Positions 48,215 to 58,157 of a stretch of 64,000 bases of DNA are shown here, one piece after another. Each line of letters starts with the position of its first letter. The first letter of the stretch is position 1. A model generated the notes under the pieces. That model was not told the DNA's origin, did not search any database, and saw only the letters and a program-made list of their open reading frames with translations. The stretch covers positions 22,893,840 to 22,957,839 of the forward strand of contig CM070628.1 of the NCBI GenBank assembly GCA_036346255.1, read 5' to 3'. Made by a program: the position numbers and the translations under genes. This DNA comes from Ampelocalamus luodianensis. Taxonomy: Eukaryota > Streptophyta > Magnoliopsida > Poales > Poaceae.

Positions 48215-49136
48215 CAATGCTAGAGGGGAAAGAAGCGGTGGAAAAAGAGAAAGAAATGGGGAGTGAAGGGATAGGCGCCATATGGCAGCACCTGGATGTG
48301 CCCTTAATCAAATGTTGATTGGTGGCATGAAAATAGACAACCCCAGTTGTTAATGGACTAACGGTAGGTGTCTTGCGTATGTTTGGAGTGTCAGAAGCGG
48401 TCCAAGCGTAACGCAGGTAGCAGGCTAATTTGTCCAAGCAAGATAGAAGTAATGGCCGCGCGACCAGCCGGAAGCTGCTGCGCGTCTCTCATGGCATCCG
48501 AATGGTGGACCGGTACGATACGCGGCAGACACCTTGTCCAGCTCGCCTAATTTTGCCAATTTTGTTGATTGGTTTCGTTGTGTGTTTGTACTTGTCCAGG
48601 CAGAGCTTGTCGGTGTAGTTACGAGAAGAAGAAGATTAAGGCCTTGTTTGGTAGTGCTCTAGATTCTCATTTTTTAGATTCTGCTCCTGATTATCTGAGA
48701 ATCCACTTCTCTGAGAATTTAGAGCTGTCTGTTAAAAACGTTTGGCTGGTAGGTTGGCTCCAAAAATCATATGAGGGAGGATTAGAGGCAAGTAGACCAT
48801 GTTACCCCTGATTATAATAATTCAATTGTATTTGTGTCTTTCTCCTATGTATTTGTACACAAATTATAGATTTTCTCTAAATTTGTTTAGACCATGTAAA
48901 TGTATATACGTTGTATCAGACACAATGCCATGTTACATTGCATTTACACTTCATGATGGATTACAATTGTATATAAGCAAATTTTATACTAGTCACGCTG
49001 CAATAGATGAAGCTGGAGATATCGTATTCATATCGTATAAGTGTTTAAATGATAATTAAATGATATTACGTACAAGTATTGAAATAATAAATGAGTCCTA
49101 ACAAAAGACCACAAAAATTCACAAGTAGTGTGTCCA

Positions 49137-50188
49137 TCATCCTGAATGAGCAATTGCACTTGTAAGGTCATCACAGAAACTATCCATGCATGTAACACTT
49201 GTTTGCGACATTGACGCATCCGATGCATCTTGAGAAATAACATATTTGGCATATCTTGAAAGTATTGTGGGCACATAATTAGGATCCCGATCGAACCTAC
49301 GAAAATGCATGTCTGGCGAAGCATGTTCACATATAAAGTTGTGGATTCCCATGGTTACTGCAATAATCATCTTTTGCTTGGACATGGGAAAGCTCGGCAT
49401 CTTAAGAAGAATTCTCCATTTCATCTTTCATACACCAAAGGATCTCTCAATTACGTTATAACACTCGAGTGCAAATGGTTGAATTTCTTTTCTTACCACT
49501 AAGAGCAACACCTCTCTGAAATTTTGAAACATGATACCTTTGGCCCTTGTATGGCGCTAAGTACCCAGGCATATTTGGATAACCGGCATCGACAAGATAA
49601 TATTTACCTGCAACATAAGATGGAAAATTCATGTATATCAACATCCAATTCATGAACATTATAAGTAAATAATTTTGTAAATGATACCAAACAAAGAAAA
49701 TTACCATGTGGAGGATGTGGAAAGACTTCTCTGTCTACATCCAATGCATGCTAAAGTACACTAGTATCGTGTATAGTTCCTGGTTGTCCAATATTTGCGT
49801 ATGTGAAGCGCATATCAAAATCACATACCGCCATGATATTCTATGTTGCACTTCCTGATCTACCAATATATCTAATTAGATCTTCTAGAGCAACAGTTGC
49901 AAGAATGTGTGTACCATCAATAGCTCCAATACAGTCTTTGAAATGTGGCCACATCCTTCAATCATTTCTAATTCTACTGTGAACCATAGAGAAGTTTGGA
50001 TCCTTTGGCCTCACAAAATCTTTAGACATTCTGACCACACACTGTAAAACCTTACCAAACTTCCTGTTAATTTTCTCACCAGAATACTTGAACCGATTCT
50101 GTGCTCTTCGGTTAGATTCACAACCACCACATATGTATAGAAAAAGAGCTAGTGCTTTAATTGAACTTGTATACGTAGTTGATTTCAA
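49137..50188 (-). pseudogene. Harbinger transposase (DDE_Tnp_4 type), decayed
   Basis: This would encode the nuclease of PIF/Harbinger elements. The N-terminal helical region reads NRRAQNRFKYSGEKINRKFG and FVRPKDPNFS (49958-50188). After a frameshift come FKDCIGAIDGTHI (first Asp, 49916-49918) and NIGQPGTIHD. An intron lies at 49608-49704; KYYLVDAGYPN (second Asp, 49588-49590) and YKGQRYHVSKFQ follow, then NVIERSFGV (Glu at 49446-49448) and KMKWRILLKMPSF. All three catalytic residues remain. In-frame stops fall after GSAT, TSVL and SFGV, so no full protein can be made. A partner Myb-like gene, usual in these elements, is not seen. Confidence 0.88.
49608..49704 (-). other. Intron in the Harbinger transposase pseudogene
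   Basis: A 97-bp interval with GTAATT at the donor and TTGCAG at the acceptor on the minus strand. Splicing joins the first base of a Gly codon to its last two and restores the conserved ...G-KYYLVDAGYPN reading. Phase 1. Confidence 0.8.
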
Positions 50189-50209
50189 ATCATATACTCA
50201 CCAAAAGAT

Positions 50210-50850
50210 CATGTAGACTGTAAAAGATTGTAACATTCATACAAAATATGTAGTAGCTTTCTCCCAGAGTGGTCAAAGTTTCTTTCACCCAACCCATTCC
50301 ACTAAGCTATGAAGTCCTAGGATCATTCTTATCCAAGTAGGTCGAGTGATAATTCTCTATGATAATTGCAGTAGCAGCGAGGTGACTTGACATGTCTTGC
50401 CATAGACGTAGCGATGCGCGATGCAAACAAGGATAAAAGCGAGATTCTCAATAAGTTGTAAAATACATTTGCCAACTTTTAGAATTACACCATAAGGAAT
50501 AAGGTACATGGACTTAAACCATTTGCAAAACACATTCGCAAACTAAAGTCACATGCTACAAGGATTAAACATGAGCCTCAACTATTTGCAAAATACATTC
50601 ACAAATATTGGCAACATGCTAACGAGAGCTAGAGCAAGCACAACGAGCTATCAACACACGACTAACTCAAGATACTAGTCAAGATCCCTCTTAATAGTAC
50701 GACAACCTATACTAGCAATCTGGCCTCCATCCAAACACCAAGACCGATAAAAGACTAGGAATACATACTTAGTCCTAGTTCGTCATACATTTGCCTTGCA
50801 CACCTTCATGAAGCTTGATGATGCACATTTTCACTTAAAGTTCGGGTCAT
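50210..50850. other. Degenerate sequence with short repeats
   Basis: Includes three diverged copies of CATTTGCAAAA-CATTCGCAAA near 50465, 50520 and 50580. No coding signal is found. Confidence 0.5.
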
Positions 50851-50867
50851 TGTCTTGACTTTGATAA

Positions 50868-51250
50868 TCATCAATACATGATAATTTCCTTTACTTCGAG
50901 ATCTTTGACTTGATGCTCATCAACACACGAAGACATCCTTCATCCCGAGTCTTGATATGCATCAACACATTATGTATCCTTCACTTTATCTCCATCAACA
51001 CATGATGGGTCTTCTTTCGACTTGATGATGAACTCATGGTCATCTCCTCTTCTTGAACATCATCAACACATGATGATTTCCTTTTCTTCGAGATCTTAAT
51101 ACGTATCAACACATGATGCATCTTTTACTCCAAACTCTTGATACATGATGATCTTCTACACTTCGGGATCTTGACTTGAACATCATCAACACATGATGAT
51201 TTCCTTTATCCCGAATCTTAACTTGATGATGCTCAACTCATGATGCCATC
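50868..51250. repeat. Degenerate tandem repeat built on CATCAACACATGATG
   Basis: Six to seven diverged units of about 50-65 bp, each with ATCAACACATGATG (itself partly palindromic), then a TCCTTT or CTTC segment and a CGAGATCTTGA-like segment. Confidence 0.75.
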
Positions 51251-51299
51251 TAATGTCTCCATCTGGAACATAACCTATTCATCCAACTCATAGAAAATG

Positions 51300-51840
51300 T
51301 TAGTTCCACAATGTGATTGTCATTAATTACCACGACATACCATTAACTCATGGTGGGACAAGATACTCCAATCTTTTCCTCTTTAGTAATTGATGGCAAC
51401 CATCTCAATTGCAAATAATTGAATATAAAGAATGAGTATATATGAACTACACAAGTTTTATATACTCAGGGATATATTTCAAAGTAGAGATCCCAAATAT
51501 ATGTGGATGAAGAAATATAGATCAATACTAATGAAACCATAAAACATAGAGTGAATACCCCCTAAATGTGTGCATACACGAATGTGTAATAAGAACATAT
51601 GCACATATTCAAGTTAACCTTTTGGTGGAGTTCAACCTATATTTTGGATCCGAGGAATGCAACAAGATATAAGAATATGATGTCGAAAGCATACCTCTAT
51701 TATTTTCACCTTTTCATCCAAATGAGACTAAACAATAGGTATATCAAATAAAATAGTTAGTCTCACATTTAGATTTGTCATTAATCACCAAAATACTTTA
51801 TTAACTCATAATGGCGGGTCTAGATTCTTCATAAGTCGTC
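51300..51840 (-). repeat. LTR-derived sequence, minus orientation
   Basis: Two diverged blocks (51310-51365 and 51772-51835) read TTGTCATTAATCACC or similar, the reverse complement of the TTGGTGATTAATGACAA block found near the start of SIRE-like LTRs; compare 52211-52240. Ends are not defined. Confidence 0.45.
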
Positions 51841-52197
51841 GTAGCTTTGTATGCAGCATCCTTGTATAGTATGCCTGTACAAATCGCCCCGCGTAGCTTG
51901 CTTCATTGCCTCCCAAGTGTTAGGATGTTCCTCACACGATTTAATTGATCCCACCAAATAATAGCGTATTCATGAACTCAATCAAGCAACACGAACCTTC
52001 TTGTCTTCGAGTAGTGGTGATTGTCAAAAATTTGATTGACACACATCTCCCACTCCAAATAAGCATCCGGATCAGATTTGCCCTTAAACTCCAGTATGGT
52101 AATCTTGATTTTCCCAATACCATCGTCTTCACATTCATCACCTCCATTATGACGTCTACCATGTCCAGTACCTCGACGATCAAAGTAATCACGTCGT
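51841..52197 (-). pseudogene. Gypsy gag fragment
   Basis: On the minus strand from 52197 the frame reads HNGGDECEDDGIGKIKI, LEFKGKSDPDAYLEWEM and VNQIFDNHHYS, then after shifts RFVQAYYTRMLHTKLRRL. These are the start and middle of a gypsy gag like that at 22259-22759. The upstream part lies across the SIRE-like insertion at 52198. Nothing of pol follows. TSD of the copia insertion here would be GTCGT (52193-52197); its partner lies outside the window. Confidence 0.75.
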
Positions 52198-52567
52198 TGA
52201 AAGCATCTAGGCCCTTAAAAAGTGTTTTGGTATTTAATGACAATATGTTTTATGGGACTAATGTGATTATTGAGTGTTTAAAAAGGTTTAGTTCCAGTGA
52301 TAAACACAACTACAAGGAAATGCATGCTTGAGGAAAACATGAAGATCAATATGGCTCAAAGACAAGGTACAAGTAGTTTAGGATTTTTTTCTGTTTACCG
52401 ATCTCAGGAGAATTGGTTTGGAGACCGGATTATAGGTTAGATATTGTACTATTAAGAGGGATCATAGCTAGTAACTTGATAACATGTTCCTAAGCACAAT
52501 GGATCAATCTAGGATCATGCATACTTGAAGGTTGTGTTGAAAAGAAATCTCTGGTGTTTCTCAAGTG

Positions 52568-53340
52568 AAACGGTAGTACCAAAATATACTTCGCGGAACT
52601 ACCACTCAACGGTAGTACCGCAGTGTACTTGGCGGAACTACTGCTCAATGGTAGCACCGCAACTCCTTTTAGGAAACTATCGTAAAGTCTTTGAAGTGTT
52701 CAAGAAGTGTTCCAAGTCATGTGGTTAAAACCCCTTTTCCGTAAAAGTTAAAATACTTTTTGGGGCCCACTTGGACACTTCCTTTGAGAGATGTTCTGTG
52801 TATTTTTTTATACGCGGTAGTACCGATGTTCAAATTGCGGAACTACCGCTTGGTGGTAGCACCGATCTTTGTGTTGTACGTTTTTTCCAGAACACTTGTT
52901 ATTTGGAATCTGTTTGCTCTCTCAAGGAATGGTAGTACCGCAATGCTTTTAACGGAACTACCGTAACTCCGGTTCATCCGAAATAAGTGGCGGTATGTTT
53001 TTTACAGAACTTATGTTTTTCGGAGTTGATTTAATCTTTTGAGGAACGGTAGTACCGGAGTTCAACTCGCGGAAGTACCGCATTCCCGGTTCCTCTGATG
53101 GTTAAGTAGCGGTACGTTATTTCCAGTACCGATGTTTTTGGAACTCAAGAAAAATGGAAGTACCTGCTCTTAATTGGAACCTCCGCTAAAACGGAACTAC
53201 CGCATGATTGTTGGCGGTAGTACCTCGTCGAATTTCTAACGGCTTTGTCAGAGCATTTAATGTGTGTCTGTGCTAGCCGTTACAGGCCGTTTTGGGATGG
53301 TGCGGTAGTACCGGCCGTTCAATGGCGGTACTACCATTTG
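52568..53340 (+). repeat. GGTAGTACCGC / GCGGAACTACC repeat cluster in U3
   Basis: At least five times GGTAGTACCG is followed 10-15 nt later by GCGGAACTACCG or a variant; the halves are inverted, so each unit can form a hairpin. The cluster ends about 55 bp before the TATA box. Confidence 0.8.
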
Positions 53341-53392
53341 TGCTGTTTTTCTTTGTAAATTGGTCCCAATGATCGTATTGGTTGTGGAGGAC

Positions 53393-53400
53393 TATAAATA
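53393..53400 (+). promoter_or_regulatory. TATA box of the SIRE-like LTR
   Basis: TATAAATA followed by CCCCTCCACC, typical of grass LTR promoters. Confidence 0.8.
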
Positions 53401-54084
53401 CCCCTCCACCTGCTCTTAGACAAAAAAAAGGTTCACATATTTACATTCTTAAGCTAAGAACATTCACTCCACACCTCAGTTACACTTGTGCATTTATTGT
53501 GATGTTGTTGAGCAAAACTTCAAGTGCATTCATTCTAGTTTGATCCATTGCACTTGAGTGTTGTCAAGCAAAGATTATGATTTATTACTCTTGGTGCTGT
53601 TAGCACCTAGACGGCTTGGCGGGAGTTTATACGTGATCTCTTCAAGAAGATTGTGAAGAGACTCGGTGCCAATTGCGAGTGGTTCGGTGTTCACCATCTC
53701 CGGAGTGGAGAAAGAACAACCACCAGTGAAATCGAGGGAAGGCTTAATTCGTGGAGCCGGCTTGATTGGTTCAAGCTTCCTCAACGTGGACTAGTGAAGA
53801 CTTAGGTCTTCGATACCACGGGAAAAACTTCATTGTCCTCACTATGATTATCTCCTGTCTTTACTTTCCGCATTTACAATTTTAGCTTCTCTACTGTGAT
53901 TTATTTGTTTAGCTAGAATTGTATCTTGTATTAACTTTGCTTCACTATCCTGAGTAGCTGTTTAGTTCTACTTTTTGTTTTTGGACTGCTCTGTTAGAAC
54001 TATGTTGCTGAAAGTTAAATTTGGTCGATTAAATTTAGAAACCTCCTATTCCCCCCTCTAGTCAGTTATCGTTGATCCTATAAG

Positions 54085-54096
54085 TGGTATCAGAGC
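54085..54096 (+). other. primer-binding site (initiator tRNA-Met)
   Basis: TGGTATCAGAGC next to the LTR end; a perfect match to the common plant site. Confidence 0.93.
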
Positions 54097-54136
54097 TTGA
54101 TCTCTCTATTATTGGACTTAACAGTCTAGGAGAGAA

Positions 54137-55693
54137 ATGCTGGCCAGTAAAGGAATGTCTATAGGCAAGACTCCTTTGTTTGATCGCTCAAATTATGCTT
54201 ATTGGAAAATTAGAATGTATATTTATCTAAAGGTCATGAGTCCGAACATATGGAGAATTGTAAATGAGGGTTATGCTATGACTCTTGATCCACAACGTTC
54301 CACGGAACTTAAGGGGCGTAATGTTCATTTAGATGCTCAAGCAATAAATGCTCTCTTTGATGCTTTAAACGCAGATGAGTTCAATAGAGTGAGAAATTTG
54401 GAAATAACTCATGCTATTTGGACCACATTCTCTGAAATTCACGAGGGTACATTGCTGTTAAAGAGGCCAAACTGCATAGGCTTCAGATTAAATATGAAAC
54501 ATTCACAATGTTGCCTCATGGAAACATCACTGAGATGTATTCAAGACTGAACAATATTGTGAATGAACTCAAAGGTCTTTGTACTAACCTTCTTGACGTT
54601 GAATATTGTGCGCAAGATTCTTAGGGCCCTACCGAACAAATACGAAACGTTGGTGGCACTCTTCCTCAACTTTTCCGAGTTACCAAGAATGACGCCAACT
54701 AGATTATTGGGTAACCTCATCACAAACGAGCTGTACAGGAAGGACAAGAAATAGCTCTTGGAGTCATCTTCCTCAAAGAAGAAGATTACCGCCTTCAAGG
54801 AAAAAGCGGAATCAAGTGATGATGAGGATGAAGAAAAAGACTCCGATGAAGAATATGCTCTCCTTGTAAGGAAAATAAAGAAATTCAAGAGAAGACGTCC
54901 ACATAGAAGCTTCAACTTTAACAAGTAGAAGAAAGGGCAATCCTCAAGTGAGAATAAGCGCTATAGCAACATTCGCTACTATGGTTGTGATGAGAAGAAG
55001 CACATCATTTCGAACTGCCCCAACAAGAAGGAGGATAAAGGCAAAATACAAAAGAAGAAGGAATTCAGTGGCAAAAAGAAGCTATTTAAGAAGCTACATA
55101 AGGATGGCAAAAATGAAGCTCACATTGGAGAATGGGATTCCGATGAGGAATACTCAGATTCCGACTCCGATTCAAGTGGTGAAGAGTCCTCCAAGAAAAG
55201 AAGACTTGTCGGCATTGCCATCAAGGAAGCACCATCACTTTTCTCCACACCAACTTGCCTTATGGCAAAAGGAGATAAGGTAAAATTTGTTGTTGATAAT
55301 GAACCTTCATATGATGATCTAATGAAAATGCTTGAAGATTTAAATGAATATCTTGGAAAGGAGAAATCAAAATTTAAGATCTTAAAGAAAGAATACGTAT
55401 CTCTAAAAGACTCTTATGAGGAGCTAAAGGAGGCTCATGATTCCCTCCTCCTAAAAGATATCGATAAATCTCATTCACATATTGGAATTACTTGCAATTT
55501 AATGGATGAGATGCCTAGAGTAGAAACTGCTACAAAAATTATATCCATGACTAGTATTTCTACTTCATGTGGTGACTTGTTATCCATACCTTGCTGCTCT
55601 CACAATGATTCTATTATGGATAATACTTGTGATCCATTGTTAATTGTTGAAAATCATGAACTAAAAGAGCAAGTCACCAAAGTAAGAGCTTGA
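54137..55693 (+). pseudogene. SIRE-like gag
   Basis: It opens at ATG 54137 with KTPLFDRSNYAYWKIRMYI, the usual start of copia gag (UBN2 domain). A frameshift near 54450 ends the first frame; the domain goes on with EMYSRLNNIVNELKGL and then LRALPNKYETLVAL (54563-54754). An acidic tract follows (54780-54870), then a knuckle-like YGCDEKKHIISNC near 54980 with the first Cys replaced by Tyr. 55262-55693 is an open coiled-coil segment (DLMKMLEDLNEYLGKEKSKF, KKEYVSLKDSYEELKEAHDSL), typical of the long SIRE gag. It would form the virus-like particle. Broken by at least two shifts and a stop. Confidence 0.85.
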
Positions 55694-55799
55694 AAAGATG
55701 CTTCAAGGGTAAGGCCACCCTTCACAAGCTTTTGAGTGGGCAAAGATACTCATTCAACAAAGAAGGACTTGGTATGTGCCCAAGAAAGGTAAGAAACTG

Positions 55800-56400
55800 A
55801 TAAACAAACCCTCAAGATTTGTTAAGCAAAATGACAAATATTGACATAAGTGCCGGGAGACAGGACATGTGTAGCAAACCTGTCCAATTGGTAAGACACA
55901 GTCTTTAAGTCTATATGATTCATGTTATATGCTTAAGAAAACTAAGGATGGTAAAGTTATTGCAAGATTTGTTGGCACTTCAATTCTAGGTGCTAAAAAG
56001 AATGCTATTTGGGTGCCTAAAGCCTTGGTGACTAGCCTCCAAGGACCCAAACAAATTTGGGTACCTAAAAGAACTTGATATCTGTTTTGTAGGTGAACTA
56101 TAAGACCGGTGAAAAACATTGTGTGCTTGATAGTGGATGTACTCAACACATGACCGGTGATAGAAAAATGTTCACCACATTCGAAAGTAGAAAAGGAACC
56201 AATAAAATCACATTTGGTGATAATAGCAAAGGAAAGGTAATAGGTTTAGGTAAAATTGCTATATCAAATGATCTTTCTATTTCAAATGTATCATTAGTTG
56301 AATCACTAAATTTCAACCTGCTATCCGTCGCACAAATCAGGTTTTGGATTAATTTGTTCATTCTCTAATGAAGGTGTTACAATTTCAAATATAAAGGATA
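55800..56400 (+). pseudogene. SIRE-like second zinc knuckle and protease
   Basis: HKCRETGHV and QTCPIGK at about 55845-55890 form a CCHC knuckle whose first Cys codon is now TGA. The protease begins in the ORF 56093-56368: HCVLDSGCTQHMTGD carries the catalytic D-S-G, followed by KITFGDNSKGKVIGLGKI and the NLLSVAQI motif that marks the end of copia proteases. A shift near 56345 ends the frame. Confidence 0.85.
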
Positions 56401-57262
56401 ATGCTTAAGTGTTCAAAGGTTTCAGATTTGGAAATCTCTATTTGGTTGATTTTTCTTCAAATGAATCTTGCTTGAAAACTTGTTTAATTGCAAAAACCTC
56501 ACTGGGTTGGCTTTGGCATAGAAGGCTAGCTCACATTGGGATGTTTCAACTCAAAAAGCTTTTCAAATATGATTTAGTTGTTACCTTGAAAAATGTGAAG
56601 TTTGAGAAAAATAGACTTTGTAGTGCTTGTCAAGCCGGTAAGCAAGTTGCTAATTCTAACCTTTCAAGAGTATCATGTCAACATCTAGACCATTGAAACT
56701 TTTACATATAGATTTGTTTGGGCCAATAACTTACAAGAGTATCGGGAAATAGTTATTGTTTAGTTATCGTAGATGACTACTCTAGATATACATGGGTATT
56801 CTTCCTAGATGACAAAAGCGAAACCTCCAAAATTTTTAAAAGTTTTGTAAAACGGGCTCAAAATGAATTTAATTTCAAAATTAAGAAAATCTGTAGTGAC
56901 AATGGTTCCGAGTTCATGAATACTAAAGTTGAAGACTTTTGTGATGAACTTGGAATAAAATACGAACTTTCCACAACCTACACCCCGGAGCAAAATAGAG
57001 TTGTAGAAAGAAAAAAAATCAAACATTAATTGACATGGCTAGGACAATGCTTGATGAATATAATAGTTCGGATAGCTTTTGGGCTGAAGCAATTAACACC
57101 GCTTGTCATACCATAAATCGTCTTTATTTGCATCGTCTTTTGAAAAAGACTTATTATGAACTTCTTGTTGGAAGAAAACCGAACATCTTTTATTTTCGTG
57201 TCTTTGGTTGCAAATGCTACATTTTAAGAAATGGTGTTCGTCTTTCAAAATTTGCAAGTTGA
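56400..57262 (+). pseudogene. SIRE-like integrase
   Basis: 56409-56696 holds the His/Cys zinc region (LWHRRLAHIGMFQLKKL, CSACQAGKQ). The core follows after a shift: VDDYSRYTWVFFL (first Asp), ICSDNGSEFMN (second Asp) and EQNRVVERK (Glu, with the preceding Gly changed to Arg). After another shift 57035-57262 carries ARTMLDEYN, FWAEAINTACHTINR and FRVFGCKCYIL, the usual end of the core. Integrase would insert cDNA into the genome. At least three shifts or stops break it. Confidence 0.88.
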
Positions 57263-58157
57263 TGTGATGTCGGTTTCTTGCTTAGATATTCTTCTAATAG
57301 CAAAGCATATCGTGTCTTTAATCAAAACTCTGGTTTAGTTGAAGAAAGACACGATGTTTAATTTGATGAAACTAACGGCTCTCAAGAAGAGCATGAGAAT
57401 TTGGATGATGTAGGTAATGAAGTCTTAAGAAAAGCTATAGAAAACATGCAAATAGGCGACATTAAGCCTAAAGATGATCTATCATCTTCCACTCAAGTTG
57501 AACTTACTACCTCCTCCACAACAATTCAGACTCAAATTAATGAAGAGGACAACAAGGAAGATGATCAACCATCCAACCTACCACCAAGAATTCATAATGC
57601 TATTGCAAAAGATCATCCAATAGATCAAATATTGGGTGATGTAAGTAAGGTGTTCAAACTCGATCTCGTGTTGCTTCATTTTGTGAACATTACTTTTTGT
57701 CTCTTCTCTTGAGCCAAAACATATAGATGAAACACTTGAGGATCCGGACTGGATGAATGCAATGCATGAAGAACTTAACAACTTCACGTGAAATGAAGTT
57801 TGAACCTTGGTGGAGAGACCCAAAGAACACAATGTAATTGGTACAAAGTGGGTCTTTAGAAACAAGCAAAATGAGAATGGACTGGTTGTGAGAAACAAAG
57901 CAAGATTGGTAGCTCAAGGTTATTCTCAAGTCGAAAGTTTGGATTTTGGTGAAATATTTGCTCCTGTAGCTAGACTTGAATCAATTAGGATATTACTTGC
58001 TTTTGCATCATGCTTTGATATTAAATTATTTCAAATGGATGTTAAAAGTGCATTTCTAAATGGTAAAATATCTGAACTCGTATTCTTTGAACAACCTCCC
58101 GGATTTGAAGATCCTAAGAATACAAATCATGTCTATAAACTCTCCAAGGCGCTCTAT
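57263..58157 (+). pseudogene. SIRE-like reverse transcriptase, N-terminal part (truncated)
   Basis: A low-complexity linker (57401-57712, Thr/Ser/Asn-rich) precedes the RT. 57807-58157 is open: GTKWVFRNKQNENGLVVRNK, ARLVAQGYSQVESLDFGEIF, APVARLESIRILLAFA and QMDVKSAFLNGK, the first RT blocks with the first catalytic Asp. The domain stops at KALY because the long-LTR element begins at 58158; the open frame beyond that is inserted DNA. The rest of RT and RNase H are outside the window. Confidence 0.9.

Larger units (their letters stand above)
48639..50200 (-). mobile_element. PIF/Harbinger DNA transposon, partial
   Basis: The left terminus AGGCCTTGTTTGGTAG follows TTA (48636-48638). TTA is the usual 3-bp target of PIF/Harbinger, and GGCCTTGTTTGG resembles the termini of grass Harbinger and Tourist elements. 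A transposase gene on the minus strand follows. No matching right terminus was found up to 52.2 kb, so the right part is lost or displaced by later insertions. Confidence 0.72.
52198..54082 (+). repeat. 5' LTR of the SIRE-like element
   Basis: It starts TGAAAGCATCTAGGCCC and ends just before the primer site; the last two bases (TA) are probably a changed CA. TATAAATA at 53393-53400 is a strong TATA box, giving a U3 of about 1.2 kb. Length about 1885 bp. The 3' LTR is outside the window, so the end is approximate. Confidence 0.8.
52198..58157 (+). mobile_element. SIRE-like Ty1/copia retrotransposon, 5' part
   Basis: 5' LTR, initiator-Met primer site, gag, protease, integrase and the start of reverse transcriptase appear in copia order on the plus strand. 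The element is cut at 58157 by a long-LTR element and its 3' end lies outside the window. The long gag with an acidic tail and coiled coil, and the LTR start TGAAAGCATCTAGGCCC, point to the SIRE/Maximus lineage. Several frameshifts show that it is inactive. Confidence 0.88.

Noticed and set aside
47860..48340. MITE starting at AAGAGCAGGTCGTATTA
   Set aside because: The left part resembles common grass MITE tips, but no matching right end or duplication was found.
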